Counted from the stretch's first letter, positions 1 through 8,410 are shown. The stretch: 37,107 nt of DNA from Aquabacterium sp. (GCA_017994835.1 JAGOKC010000013.1:1-37107), one strand, 5' to 3'. Made by a program: numbers and translations. The notes: generated from the letters alone by a model not told the origin.

Positions 1-461
1 GTCATGACCTTGGGGATGGGCAGCTTGGCCAGGCTCTCTTCCAGGGCCTTTTGCAGACCCTCGGCCAGCGCGGCACCGGGCTTGATGCTGTCCAGGAACA
101 AGGCTTCGGCCTTGCCATCGGGGGCGCGTTTGAGTTGCGGCACCACCTCGGCACCCAGGCCCAGGGCCGAGAGCTTCTTGAGCAAGGCCGGCGTGGCCTG
201 GCCGTTGGCGTCCAGCGCCACGGACACGGGCATTAGCTTTTGCTGCACGGCCTGATCGGCGGCCTTGGGGGCCACCGACGTCACATGCACGGCCAGGCGG
301 CGCGGCGACGCAAACGGCGTCACCACGGCATCGGCCGTGGCCAGGCCCTGGGCCATGAGGCTGTCGGCCAATACAGTGGCGAACGATTCGCCCAACTTCT
401 TGAGTGCTTTGGGGGGCAGCTCTTCTACAAACAGTTCAACCAGGAGGTTGGCGGTGCTCAT
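1..461 (-). CDS. glyS: Glycine-tRNA ligase beta subunit, N-terminal part (cut by window edge)
   Basis: This is the beta subunit of the heterotetrameric bacterial glycyl-tRNA synthetase, which charges tRNA-Gly in the cytoplasm together with GlyQ. The reading frame begins with ATG at 461 (MSTANLLVELFVEELPPKAL) and stays open to the window edge, giving about 153 residues of a protein that is usually near 690-720. The start motif LLVELFVEELPPK is typical of GlyS. The ATG lies two bases after the glyQ stop, so the pair is a tight glyQ-glyS operon. The plus-strand reading frames over this stretch are shadows. Only the C-terminal remainder is unseen. Confidence 0.95.
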   Translation of the reverse strand, partial: MSTANLLVELFVEELPPKALKKLGESFATVLADSLMAQGLATADAVVTPFASPRRLAVHVTSVAPKAADQAVQQKLMPVSVALDANGQATPALLKKLSALGLGAEVVPQLKRAPDGKAEALFLDSIKPGAALAEGLQKALEESLAKLPIPKVM

Positions 462-463
462 GC

Positions 464-1381
464 TCAGGCTGCTTTCTTGTTCAGTTGTTCAATGACTTCG
501 TCAGCCCAGGCCTTGGGGGCCATCGGGAAGCCCAGGCGGGCGCGGCTGTCGAGGTAGCTGGCCGCGACGGCGCGAGCCAGATTGCGGATGCGACCGATGT
601 AGGCGGCACGCTCGGTCACCGAGATCGCGCCACGGGCATCCAGCAGGTTGAAGGTGTGCGCGGCCTTGAGCACCTGCTCGTAGGCCGGCAGGGCCAGTTG
701 CTGCTCCATCAGGTACTTGGCCTGCTTTTCATGGCTGTTGAAGGCCGGCAGCAGGAACTCGACGTCGCTGTGCTCGAAGTTGTAGGTGGACTGCTCCACC
801 TCGTTCTGGTGGAAGACATCGCCGTACTTCACGCCCGGGGAGTACCCCAGGTCGTACACGCTCTCCTTGCCCTGCAGGTACATGGCCAGGCGCTCCAGCC
901 CGTAGGTGATCTCGCCGGTGATGGGCTTGCAGTCAATGCCGCCGACCTGCTGGAAATAGGTGAACTGCGTCACTTCCATGCCGTTGAGCCAGACTTCCCA
1001 GCCCAGACCCCAGGCGCCCAGCGTGGGGTTCTCCCAGTCGTCTTCCACAAAGCGGATGTCGTTCTGCTTGAGGTCGAAGCCCAGAGCCTCCAGCGAGCCC
1101 AGATACAGCTCCAGGATGTTGGCCGGCGCCGGCTTGAGGACGACCTGGTACTGGTAGTAGTGCTGCAGGCGGTTGGGGTTCTCGCCGTAGCGGCCGTCCT
1201 TGGGGCGGCGGCTGGGCTGCACATAAGCGGCTTTCCAGGGCTCCGGGCCCAGCGCGCGCAAGAAGGTGGCGGTGTGGCTGGTTCCGGCGCCCACTTCCAT
1301 GTCGTAGGGTTGCAGGAGGGTGCAGCCCTGGGCGTCCCAGTAGCTTTGCAAACGCAGAATCAATTGCTGGAAAGTCAGCAT
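464..1381 (-). CDS. glyQ: Glycine-tRNA ligase alpha subunit
   Basis: This is the catalytic alpha subunit of glycyl-tRNA synthetase (305 residues, the normal family length). It forms glycyl-adenylate and works with GlyS. The sequence opens with [20 protein letters not shown] and carries the family stretches [27 protein letters not shown] and [19 protein letters not shown]. The ATG at 1381 has an AAGG about eight bases upstream. glyS follows two bases after the stop. Between this start and the lnt stop lie 117 bases; a TAGAAT-like -10 on the minus strand (1493-1498) might drive the operon, but no good -35 is visible. Confidence 0.98.
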   Translation of the reverse strand: MLTFQQLILRLQSYWDAQGCTLLQPYDMEVGAGTSHTATFLRALGPEPWKAAYVQPSRRPKDGRYGENPNRLQHYYQYQVVLKPAPANILELYLGSLEALGFDLKQNDIRFVEDDWENPTLGAWGLGWEVWLNGMEVTQFTYFQQVGGIDCKPITGEITYGLERLAMYLQGKESVYDLGYSPGVKYGDVFHQNEVEQSTYNFEHSDVEFLLPAFNSHEKQAKYLMEQQLALPAYEQVLKAAHTFNLLDARGAISVTERAAYIGRIRNLARAVAASYLDSRARLGFPMAPKAWADEVIEQLNKKAA

Positions 1382-1498
1382 GTTGTTGCCTTGTTGGGTG
1401 CGCCGCGCCGCAGGGGTGGCAGCGTCACCAGGGGTGTCATGGATGTGTGGCCTTGCGCCCTGCCCTGCAAACGAACAAAACGCAAATACCCGATTCTA

Positions 1499-3088
1499 TT
1501 AAATGCCTGTGTCCCTCACGCTGCGCCTACCCCAGATGGCTGTGGCACAAACCCACAGCACACCCAGAACGATCAGTGGCCACAGGCCCCAACGCCCGAC
1601 CCACCACGCATAAGGGGTGACACCGCTCATACCCTGCACTTCAGCGTGCAAGCTGCCGCGGGTGTTGGGGGCAAGACCTGCTGTCACCTCACCTTTGTGA
1701 TTGATCACGACCGTCGCGCCGGTATTGGTCGCTCGCAGTGTGGGCAACTGAAATTCAAGCGAACGCAGCCGCGCAATCTGGAGATGCTGGTGAATCGCAA
1801 CCGAGTCACCGAACCAGGCGAGATTGCTGACATTGGCCAAAATGGTTGGGGCCTGCGTCACATCAACGAAACGTGCCGCAATTTCCTCACCAAACAGATC
1901 TTCATAGCAAATGGTCGGTGCCACCCTCTGCCCCTTCACACTGAACGATGGTGCAGCCAAAACCCCACGTGAAAAATCACCCAGGGGTATGTTCATCATC
2001 TGCACAAACCAGCGAAAACCAAACGGAATGAACTCACCAAATGGCACCAGATGATGCTTGTCATAGCGGTACATCTGGTCAGGTCGGGTGCCCACATCGG
2101 CCGACAAACCCGCCGCTGAATTGGTGTAACCCGTCTGAAAATCACCCAGAGGCACCCCGATCAAGGCGTGCCGCCCCTCTTGCTTGAACGCAGCCTGCAG
2201 TTCGGCCCAGTAACCATCGGGCAACTGGGACGGCAGCAAGGGAATGGCCGTCTCGGGTGCCAACACCAGATCGCCCGGTGCAGCCACGAGTTCTCGGCCG
2301 TGCCAGACCAGCATCTCAATCTGCCTGGAAGGGGTGAACTTCTCGTCTTGTGGCACGTTGCCTTGCAGCAAAGTGACCTGCAGACGCGAGCCAACGACCT
2401 GCGTGTGACTGCTACCAACCCACATGCCGCCTACGGCCAGCAGTGCCAGCAGCCCCAAAACAGGTGCGAAACGGGCACCCCGACTCGGCTGTTGCCCCAC
2501 GCCCGCGCCAAGCATGGACCAACACCCCCAGGCGCACAGCGTTGCCCACGCCCAGCCCATGCCGTACACACCCAACAAGGGAGCCAGATGCTGGGCAGGC
2601 GTATCGAGCAAGCCGTAGCCACTCGCCCCCCAAGGGAAACCTGTGAAAAGCAATGCCCGCGCCAGTTCAGCCAACAGCCAAACGGCCCCGAACAAGCCCG
2701 CATCACACCAGATCACACCAGTGCGCCAGCGCGCCCAGACCCAACCGGCCACAGCCAGATACAGCGACAAGGCGGCACACAACATGCCCACTGCCACAAC
2801 AGCCATCCACGCCGGCAAGCCCCCATAACGGTGCAAACTGACAAACATCCAGCCTGTGGCACCCACCAACCAGCACGTGCCGTACAGCCAGCACAACACA
2901 GCCGCACCACGAGAAGTTGCCTGCTGTTGCAGCCCCACAAGCAAAATCAGCAGGGCCAAGGTTTGCAGCATCATCGGCGCACCGGCAGCCACATCCGCAA
3001 CCCAGGGCGACAGAGACAGCGCGTGCAGACTGCCACCAATCAGACCACTCGTCATGCGGCCCGGTCTGAACTGATCAACCTTGTTCAT
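1499..3088 (-). CDS. lnt: Apolipoprotein N-acyltransferase
   Basis: Lnt is an inner-membrane enzyme that transfers a third acyl chain from a phospholipid to the N-terminal cysteine of lipoproteins, the last step of lipoprotein maturation. The 529-residue product has an N-terminal half made of several membrane segments (roughly residues 38-225) and a C-terminal nitrilase-type domain. The catalytic triad is visible: Glu279 (LAPETAIP), Lys344 (YDKHHLVPFGEF) and Cys394 (ICYEDLFGE). The ATG at 3088 overlaps the corC stop in an ATGA junction, so the two genes are probably translationally coupled. corC-lnt pairing is common in proteobacteria. Long plus-strand frames opposite (for example 2168-3106) have low-complexity Gln/Pro/Thr translations and are shadows. 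Confidence 0.97.
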   Translation of the reverse strand: MNKVDQFRPGRMTSGLIGGSLHALSLSPWVADVAAGAPMMLQTLALLILLVGLQQQATSRGAAVLCWLYGTCWLVGATGWMFVSLHRYGGLPAWMAVVAVGMLCAALSLYLAVAGWVWARWRTGVIWCDAGLFGAVWLLAELARALLFTGFPWGASGYGLLDTPAQHLAPLLGVYGMGWAWATLCAWGCWSMLGAGVGQQPSRGARFAPVLGLLALLAVGGMWVGSSHTQVVGSRLQVTLLQGNVPQDEKFTPSRQIEMLVWHGRELVAAPGDLVLAPETAIPLLPSQLPDGYWAELQAAFKQEGRHALIGVPLGDFQTGYTNSAAGLSADVGTRPDQMYRYDKHHLVPFGEFIPFGFRWFVQMMNIPLGDFSRGVLAAPSFSVKGQRVAPTICYEDLFGEEIAARFVDVTQAPTILANVSNLAWFGDSVAIHQHLQIARLRSLEFQLPTLRATNTGATVVINHKGEVTAGLAPNTRGSLHAEVQGMSGVTPYAWWVGRWGLWPLIVLGVLWVCATAIWGRRSVRDTGI

Positions 3089-3990
3089 CCAGCCTCAGCA
3101 GACTGAACTGACTCAGGCGACCGTGTGACTTTGAACCAGCGCACGGCACCACCGCGCGCCAGCATCACGAAAAAGCGCAAACCGCCTACGTCCACCGACT
3201 CGCCACGGCGTGGCACGCGCCCCAATTCATGGGCCACCAAGCCACCAATCGTCTCAAACTCATCTTTAGGCAACTGTGTGGCAAAGACCTCATTGACAGC
3301 TTCGATCAAGGCATCGCCTGCTACCCGCTGACTGCCGTCGGCGAGGGTGAAGATGCTCGATTGACGCTCTTCCTCGTCAAACTCATCCTCGATCTCACCC
3401 ACGATTTCTTCCAGCACATCCTCGATCGTCACCAACCCGGACGTCATGCCGAATTCGTCAATGGCCATCGCCAGATGGCTGCGGTTCGATCGGAACTCGC
3501 GCAACAATTCGTTGAGCCCCTTGGACTCAGGAACGAACACCGCCGGCCGCAACAGGGTCCGCAGATTCAACTCTGGTGCACGCTGCAGCTTGAGCAGATC
3601 CTTGGACATCAGCACCCCGATGATGTTGTCGCGCTCACGCTCATACACCGGGAAACGCGAATGCCCGTCCTCAATGATCTGCGCAAGCAGTTCGTCGTAT
3701 GGTGCGTCGATGTCGAGCATGTCCATGCGGCGCACCGGCACCATGACGTCGGCCACGGTCATGCCAGCCATGCGGATGACGCCTTCCAGCATCACACGCG
3801 ACTCAGGCTCGATCAGTTCACGGTGCTCCGCGTCGGCGAGCGTTTCAATCAGTTCAGCCGTTGTGTCCGGGCCGGGAGAGATGAACTCGACCAGACGAAC
3901 AAACAGGCTGCGATGGTCTTTCTCCCGCCTGCCGGCGGAACCATGGGGTCGGTCGCCTCGCGGCGGGCGACTAGGAGGGGAATCGGACAC
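3085..3990 (-). CDS. corC: CorC/HlyC-family CBS-domain protein (Mg/Co efflux-associated)
   Basis: The product is a soluble CorC-type protein with a CBS-domain pair (about residues 60-180, VADVMVPVRRMDMLDID and HSRFPVYERERDNIIGVLMSKDLL) and a C-terminal transporter-associated domain (about 200-290, RVAGDALIEAVNEVF). Family members are linked to magnesium and cobalt efflux. No ATG lies in a sensible place. I choose GTG at 3990, giving MSDSPPSRPPRG and 301 residues, because that N-terminus looks like related betaproteobacterial proteins. A TTG at 4020 would add ten residues. Neither has a clear ribosome site. The stop overlaps the lnt ATG by four bases. It is divergent from the CobW gene. Confidence 0.93.
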   Translation of the reverse strand: MSDSPPSRPPRGDRPHGSAGRREKDHRSLFVRLVEFISPGPDTTAELIETLADAEHRELIEPESRVMLEGVIRMAGMTVADVMVPVRRMDMLDIDAPYDELLAQIIEDGHSRFPVYERERDNIIGVLMSKDLLKLQRAPELNLRTLLRPAVFVPESKGLNELLREFRSNRSHLAMAIDEFGMTSGLVTIEDVLEEIVGEIEDEFDEEERQSSIFTLADGSQRVAGDALIEAVNEVFATQLPKDEFETIGGLVAHELGRVPRRGESVDVGGLRFFVMLARGGAVRWFKVTRSPESVQSAEAG

Positions 3991-4034
3991 AAGGACGGTG
4001 TCGTGGTTGATATGCTGCAAGAATACCCCAAGGT

Positions 4035-4047
4035 CGGAACAATTCCG
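4035..4047. repeat. Perfect inverted repeat CGGAA-CAA-TTCCG between corC and cobW
   Basis: The 13-base sequence CGGAACAATTCCG has two perfect 5-base arms around CAA. It lies between the divergent corC start and the CobW ATG (4105), a natural place for an operator serving one or both genes. It does not resemble the usual AT-rich Zur box. Short palindromes like this also occur by chance, so the regulatory reading is only an inference. Confidence 0.25.
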
Positions 4048-4104
4048 CCAAACACTCCCCTATTCCAGCCCCTGCATCCGGGGCGTCAAGACTACACTTC
4101 TCTC

Positions 4105-5163
4105 ATGAGCCTGATTCCCGTCACCATCCTCACCGGTTTTCTGGGCAGCGGCAAGACCACGCTGCTCAAACGCATCCTTACCGAAGCCCACGGTCAGCGC
4201 ATTGCCGTGATCGAAAACGAATTCGGTGAAGAAAACATCGACAACGAAATTCTCGTGGCCGACACCGAAGAGCACATCGTTCAGATGAACAACGGTTGCG
4301 TGTGCTGCACCATCCGCGAAGATCTGCGCGAGACGCTGTCCGACCTGGCCAAACAGCGCAAGGCCGGCACCCTGAATTTCGAACGCGTCGTGATCGAAAC
4401 CACAGGCGTGGCCGACCCGGGCCCGGTTGCCCAGACTTTCTTCATGGACGACGAGATTGCCGAGTTGTACCTGCTCGACTCCATCCTGACCCTGGTGGAC
4501 GCCAAGCACGGTGAACAGCAACTGAACCTGCGCCAGGAAGCGCGCCGTCAGGTGGGCTTTGCCGACCAGATCTTCATCAGCAAGACCGACCTGGTCACGG
4601 AGGACGAGGCCAACGCCCTGGCCCACCGCATCAAGCACATGAACCCGCGCGCGCCTCAAAAACGCGTGCATTTTGGCGAAGTGCCCATTGCCGAGGTCTT
4701 TGACCTCAAAGGCTTCAACCTCAACGCCAAGCTGGACATCGACCCCGATTTCCTCAAGGAAGAAGCCCATCACGGACACAATCATGCGCACAAGCACGAT
4801 CAGGGCTGTGGTCATGATCACGCCCACGGCGAGGCCTGCCACCACCCGCACCACCATGCGCATGACGATGATGTGAAATCCTTCGTTTACAAGTCCACCA
4901 AACCCTTCAGCGCGACCAAGCTGGAGGATTTCCTGGGCTCGATGGTGCAAATCTACGGGCCGCGCATGCTGCGCTACAAGGGCGTGCTTCATGTCTCCGG
5001 CATGGACCGCAAGGTGGTCTTCCAGGGCGTGCACCAACTCATGGGCAGTGATGTCGGCCCCAAGTGGGCATCAGGAGAAACCAAAGTCAGCAAAATGGTG
5101 TTCATTGGCATTGAACTACCCCAGGAACTCTTCCAGGCTGGCCTGGATCAGTGCCTGGCGTAA
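4105..5163 (+). CDS. COG0523/CobW-family metal GTPase with His-rich loop
   Basis: This is a G3E-family P-loop GTPase of the CobW/ZNG1/YjiA group (352 residues), thought to deliver metal, often zinc, to client proteins. Visible parts are the Walker A loop GFLGSGKTTLL (residues 11-21), the metal motif GCVCC (64-68, CxCC), the ETTGVADPGP segment, the SKTD guanine motif (about 159-162) and a CobW C-terminal domain (about 255-350). Residues 222-253 hold about 15 histidines and two cysteines, a likely metal store. The ATG at 4105 is chosen because the Walker A loop follows at the usual distance; the frame upstream is open but overlaps corC. It is followed by dksA in the same direction. The exact metal and client are not shown by the sequence. 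Confidence 0.95.
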   Translation: MSLIPVTILTGFLGSGKTTLLKRILTEAHGQRIAVIENEFGEENIDNEILVADTEEHIVQMNNGCVCCTIREDLRETLSDLAKQRKAGTLNFERVVIETTGVADPGPVAQTFFMDDEIAELYLLDSILTLVDAKHGEQQLNLRQEARRQVGFADQIFISKTDLVTEDEANALAHRIKHMNPRAPQKRVHFGEVPIAEVFDLKGFNLNAKLDIDPDFLKEEAHHGHNHAHKHDQGCGHDHAHGEACHHPHHHAHDDDVKSFVYKSTKPFSATKLEDFLGSMVQIYGPRMLRYKGVLHVSGMDRKVVFQGVHQLMGSDVGPKWASGETKVSKMVFIGIELPQELFQAGLDQCLA

Positions 5164-5191
5164 CGTCTGTGAACACTTAGGGGATAGTCTG

Positions 5192-5251
5192 ATGAAATCT
5201 ACCCCCAAGCATCGTTACAATCCGCGCGCTTCCTATCAGGATCCGTTCTGA
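5192..5251 (+). CDS. Possible 19-residue small ORF between cobW and dksA
   Basis: An ATG at 5192 opens a short frame (MKSTPKHRYNPRASYQDPF, then TGA). A GGGGATAG stretch 5-12 bases upstream could serve as a ribosome site. The peptide is basic and aromatic, with no membrane segment. I recognise no family. It sits in the 200-base gap between the metal GTPase and dksA, so it could be a small protein, a leader peptide, or chance. The rest of the gap shows no other clear feature. Confidence 0.3.
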   Translation: MKSTPKHRYNPRASYQDPF

Positions 5252-5351
5252 TCGGAAACCGCGCACCGCATAAAAGTCATGGCGATGGCTCAGAGCCCAG
5301 TCCTGGTCTCACGCCTCAGATCACGGTCTGTGGATCACCCAGGCAGTACAT

Positions 5352-5359
5352 AAGGAGGA
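5352..5359 (+). promoter_or_regulatory. Strong Shine-Dalgarno deciding the dksA GTG start
   Basis: AAGGAGGA ends five bases before GTG at 5364 and is a near-perfect anti-16S match. It argues for the GTG over the internal ATG at 5517, which has only weak purines upstream, so the low-complexity N-terminal extension of DksA is probably translated. Confidence 0.8.
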
Positions 5360-5363
5360 TCCA

Positions 5364-5990
5364 GTGAAGAAATCAACTGCCTCGGCAAGTGCACAGCCAA
5401 CGGCCACCAAGACCAAAGGCTCTGTCGCATCGCCTGACCTGGTTCCAGCGGCCAAACCCGCAGCCAGATCTGTGACACCTGGACGCTCGTCGTCGCCCAC
5501 CAGCCCCCCTGAGAACATGTCCACGAACGCTACCAAGGTTGATCCCAAACTCGCCAACGCCTGGAAGAACAAGGCTGGTCGCGATCTGAGCCAAGCAGAG
5601 TTGATGGCGATGCCTGACTCGGAATACATGAGCGAGAAGCAACTCGATTACTTCCGCGCCATTTTGGAGGCGCAAAAGAACGATCTGCTCTCCAATGCGG
5701 GTGAGACCACCGAACACCTGCGCGAAGACACGTCCATCGTGCCGGACCCAGCCGACCGGGCCACCATTGAAGAAGAACACGCTCTTGAACTGCGCACCCG
5801 TGACCGCGAGCGCAAACTCCTCAAGAAAATTTCTCAGTCCATTTCACGCATTGAATCGGGTGAATACGGTTTCTGTGATGAGACCGGTGAACCCATCGGA
5901 TTGGGGAGACTCCTCGCTCGCCCGACAGCCACCTTGTCGCTGGAAGCGCAACAACGTCGCGAACTCAAGCAAAAGATGTTCGGCGACTGA
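5364..5990 (+). CDS. dksA: RNA polymerase-binding protein DksA, zinc-finger cysteines mostly lost
   Basis: DksA binds the secondary channel of RNA polymerase and, with ppGpp, adjusts transcription of rRNA and amino-acid genes. The 208-residue product has a low-complexity Ala/Ser/Thr/Pro/Lys N-terminus (1-60), a coiled coil (about 90-165) whose tip keeps the DPADRA motif with Asp128 and Asp131, and the C-terminal YGFCDETGEPIG...ARPTATLSLEAQ segment. Where zinc-type DksA has four cysteines, this protein has Cys171, Thr174, Ser192 and Ala195, so tetrahedral zinc binding is not expected. As I recall, such cysteine-poor DksA proteins are common in Betaproteobacteria. The start is GTG behind a strong ribosome site. 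Its neighbour is a zinc-type GTPase. Confidence 0.95.
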   Translation: MKKSTASASAQPTATKTKGSVASPDLVPAAKPAARSVTPGRSSSPTSPPENMSTNATKVDPKLANAWKNKAGRDLSQAELMAMPDSEYMSEKQLDYFRAILEAQKNDLLSNAGETTEHLREDTSIVPDPADRATIEEEHALELRTRDRERKLLKKISQSISRIESGEYGFCDETGEPIGLGRLLARPTATLSLEAQQRRELKQKMFGD

Positions 5991-6034
5991 GCACAAAGGC
6001 ATTCGGTTTTGAGCAGGAAAGGCATACTCGCATC

Positions 6035-7783
6035 ATGAGTAAGGAAACCGGTGGTTTTTTCCGCAAGGTGGTGCGTTTTGTCGCCAACCCGACGACCGAA
6101 TGGTCTTCGTTGGACACTCAAGAGTCCGACGTGGTCGAAAGCGAGTACGCCAAGTCTGAAATCAAGGCGATGATCGAACGCAAGCGGCGCAACGACTTCG
6201 TGCGCAAGCGCGAATTCGACATGCTTCGCAAAATTCGCCGCGAAGGATTGAGCGGGGATGCTGCTCAGGCATTGAACTCCCCCTCGAACCTTGATCTCGA
6301 CTCACGCCCACAAACGAACGGTGCGCCGTCGGACATCGCGGTCAAGGCGAAAATCGACGCCATTGAGCAACAGATGGTCGGCTCTGGCAATTCACGCAGT
6401 GCCGCGCGCCCACCTGTTCAAGTGCCCACGCTGCCACTGGATTTCGGTTTGCCCGATGCTGAAACAGCCAGCGCAAGCACACAGGCCGGAAGTCTGTCCA
6501 GCTCTTCAGCCCCAGGCATGGCACCCGGCGAAGCAGCGCCCGCAGCCAAAGGCTCAGTTGCGCAAGGAACGGCAAGCGGTGCCTCGGCGGGCATGCTCGC
6601 AGCCAGTGGCTTTGTACCTCAACAGGACTTCCATGTGGCCGAAATGGTCCACGATCCTGAACTGGATGAAGCGGTCATTGCTTTCGCCAACGCCGATTTT
6701 GATCAGTGCGAACGTTGCCTGCTGGACCTGATCCAAAACGGTGGAACAAGGGCTGACCACACTGAAACCTGGATGGCGTTGTTTGATTTTTACCGCGCCC
6801 TCGATCTGCCGCATCAATTTGACAACCTGGCTCTCACGTTTGCTCAGAAGTTTGGTCTGTCTGCGCCACAGTGGTACTCACTGCCTGACAAGGTTGCACG
6901 ATTCCTGGCGCAGCAAAAGCCAGCAGCACAAGCCAAGAGTCCCGATGACACCGCCGATGCATCCCCAGGGGCCGCTGAAAGCCCTGCCGCATCGATCGAG
7001 CCCGCTCACGGCTGGATTGCCCCTGAAGAAGTTGATGGCGAAACCGTATCGCAGTTGCGCACCGAGATCCTGCAGTTGCCACGCCCCTGGGTCATGGACT
7101 GGGGCAAAGTCAAAAACGTCACAGCTGAGGGGGCAGGCCACCTGGGGCAACTGATTCGCCAGTGGGCAAAGGAGAGCATCGAACTGCACTGGATCGGCAC
7201 CGAGAACCTGATTGACGTGCTGTCCGACTTGGCCCCCACCGGCAGTCGCAGCGTTGATCCGGCTTACTGGATGTTGCACCTTGATGTGCTTCGGATGTGC
7301 AACAACCCGATCCAGTTTGACGAAGTGGCCATCGACTACTGTGTGACCTATGAGCAGTCACCCCCGTCCTGGGAGCCTACCGCATGCAAGGTTCGCCTGA
7401 GCAGTGATGGCGTCAGCCCACAGACACGGCCGTTGACCCATGTCTCCAAGGTCGTCACCAGCTTTGTCGAGTCCCAGTTCAACAATGAAGTCGAGTTCGT
7501 GCAAGTGGCGGCCTTGAACCTGTCAGGGCAACTGGTGGGCGACATCAGCGACACCCTCACCCAACTTGACAGTCAACTGGGTGCCAGCGTGTCGCTGGAG
7601 GTGGACTGCCAGCACTTGTTGCGAGTGGACTTCATCGCAGCAGGCGACCTGCTCAACTGGGTTCTGGCGCGTCGTGGCGAGAACCGCATCGTGATCTTCA
7701 ACAATCCCCACCGACTGATCGCCTTGTTCTTCGGCGCGATGGGGATCAACGAACACGCCCACGTCAAGCTCCAGGTGGTTTGA
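6035..7783 (+). CDS. STAS-domain protein of unknown function
   Basis: This 582-residue protein begins MSKETGGFFRKVVRFVANPT and has a basic, probably helical N-terminal region (about 1-85, many Lys/Arg/Glu), a long low-complexity Ala/Ser/Pro linker (about 120-200), a conserved middle (about 200-300) and a C-terminal region with STAS-like anti-sigma-antagonist folds (about 340-420 and 490-580, for example LEVDCQHLLRVDFIAAGDLL and RIVIFNNPHRLIALFFGAMG). No signal peptide or membrane segment is evident. It lies 44 bases after dksA and 78 before hslV, same strand. STAS domains usually act in partner-switching or as scaffold modules; I see no anti-sigma kinase in this window. The function is unknown. 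Confidence 0.88.
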   Translation: MSKETGGFFRKVVRFVANPTTEWSSLDTQESDVVESEYAKSEIKAMIERKRRNDFVRKREFDMLRKIRREGLSGDAAQALNSPSNLDLDSRPQTNGAPSDIAVKAKIDAIEQQMVGSGNSRSAARPPVQVPTLPLDFGLPDAETASASTQAGSLSSSSAPGMAPGEAAPAAKGSVAQGTASGASAGMLAASGFVPQQDFHVAEMVHDPELDEAVIAFANADFDQCERCLLDLIQNGGTRADHTETWMALFDFYRALDLPHQFDNLALTFAQKFGLSAPQWYSLPDKVARFLAQQKPAAQAKSPDDTADASPGAAESPAASIEPAHGWIAPEEVDGETVSQLRTEILQLPRPWVMDWGKVKNVTAEGAGHLGQLIRQWAKESIELHWIGTENLIDVLSDLAPTGSRSVDPAYWMLHLDVLRMCNNPIQFDEVAIDYCVTYEQSPPSWEPTACKVRLSSDGVSPQTRPLTHVSKVVTSFVESQFNNEVEFVQVAALNLSGQLVGDISDTLTQLDSQLGASVSLEVDCQHLLRVDFIAAGDLLNWVLARRGENRIVIFNNPHRLIALFFGAMGINEHAHVKLQVV

Positions 7784-7804
7784 ACTCGAAGCTGACAACG
7801 GGTT

Positions 7805-7832
7805 CTTGAATTCAGGTGTTTTGACCGCACCT
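7805..7832 (+). promoter_or_regulatory. Candidate sigma-32 (heat-shock) promoter for hslVU
   Basis: CTTGAA (7805-7810) is followed after 14 bases by CCGCACCT (7825-7832), close to the sigma-32 pattern CTTGAA-N13/14-CCCCATnT. hslVU is a heat-shock operon in many proteobacteria, so the placement fits. Transcription would begin near 7838, inside the palindrome that precedes hslV. The -10 half is imperfect. Confidence 0.45.
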
Positions 7833-7852
7833 GAGAAGTTCATCGAACTTCT
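7812..7852 (+). repeat. Two adjoining perfect inverted repeats just upstream of hslV
   Basis: TCAGGTG (7812-7818) pairs with CACCTGA (7828-7834) around a nine-base loop. Directly after it, AGAAGTTC-ATC-GAACTTCT (7834-7852) is a perfect 8-3-8 palindrome that ends nine bases before the hslV ATG. The second can form an RNA hairpin at the start of the hslV message or act as a DNA operator. No clear Shine-Dalgarno is seen between it and the ATG. Confidence 0.6.
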
Positions 7853-7861
7853 TACTGCGTC

Positions 7862-8410
7862 ATGGACTCCTATCACGGCACCACCATCGTCAGCATCCGC
7901 CGCAAGACACCCACAGGCTGGCAGGTCGCCATGGGCGGTGATGGTCAGGTCACTCTGGGCCACATCGTCGTCAAGGCCACGGCCCGCAAGGTTCGTCGCC
8001 TCTACCGTGACCAGGTACTGGCCGGGTTTGCCGGTGCCACCGCCGATGCCTTCACCCTGTTCGAGCGCTTCGAGTCCAAGCTGGAAAAACACCAGGGCAA
8101 CCTGACCCGTGCCGCCGTCGAGCTGACCCGTGACTGGCGCACCGACCGCGTGCTGCGCAAGCTCGAAGCCATGCTGGCCGTCGCGGACAACGAAACCTCG
8201 CTCATCATCACCGGCAACGGCGACGTGCTGGAGCCCGAGCACGGCATCATCGCCATCGGGTCGGGCGGGGCTTACGCACAGGCCGCTGCGCGCGCATTGG
8301 TCGCCAACACCGAACTGGATGCGGCCGTCATGGTCAAAAAGTCGCTGGAGATTGCCGGCGACCTGTGCATCTACACCAACCAGAACCACACCATCGAAAC
8401 GCTGGGCTGA
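7862..8410 (+). CDS. hslV: ATP-dependent protease subunit HslV (ClpQ)
   Basis: HslV is the threonine peptidase ring of the HslUV (ClpQY) protease, which degrades misfolded and regulatory proteins in the cytoplasm. The 182-residue product begins [14 protein letters not shown]; removal of the first six residues would expose Thr7 as the N-terminal nucleophile. Other family blocks are [33 protein letters not shown] and [28 protein letters not shown]. The ATG at 7862 gives the usual family length. hslU follows seven bases after the stop. A heat-shock-type promoter candidate and a perfect palindrome precede it. Confidence 0.98.
   Translation: MDSYHGTTIVSIRRKTPTGWQVAMGGDGQVTLGHIVVKATARKVRRLYRDQVLAGFAGATADAFTLFERFESKLEKHQGNLTRAAVELTRDWRTDRVLRKLEAMLAVADNETSLIITGNGDVLEPEHGIIAIGSGGAYAQAAARALVANTELDAAVMVKKSLEIAGDLCIYTNQNHTIETLG

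Noticed and set aside
404-1972. Long plus-strand open frame (about 520 codons) opposite glyQ and lnt
   Set aside because: It is the shadow of glyQ and the end of lnt; those have clear motifs and catalytic residues, and this translation has no recognisable domain.
2168-3106. Plus-strand open frame opposite lnt
   Set aside because: The translation is Gln/Pro/Thr/Arg-rich low complexity and mirrors the membrane half of Lnt.
4021-4104. Possible Zur box before the metal GTPase
   Set aside because: The region lacks an AT-rich palindrome of the Zur type; only the short CGGAA/TTCCG repeat is present.
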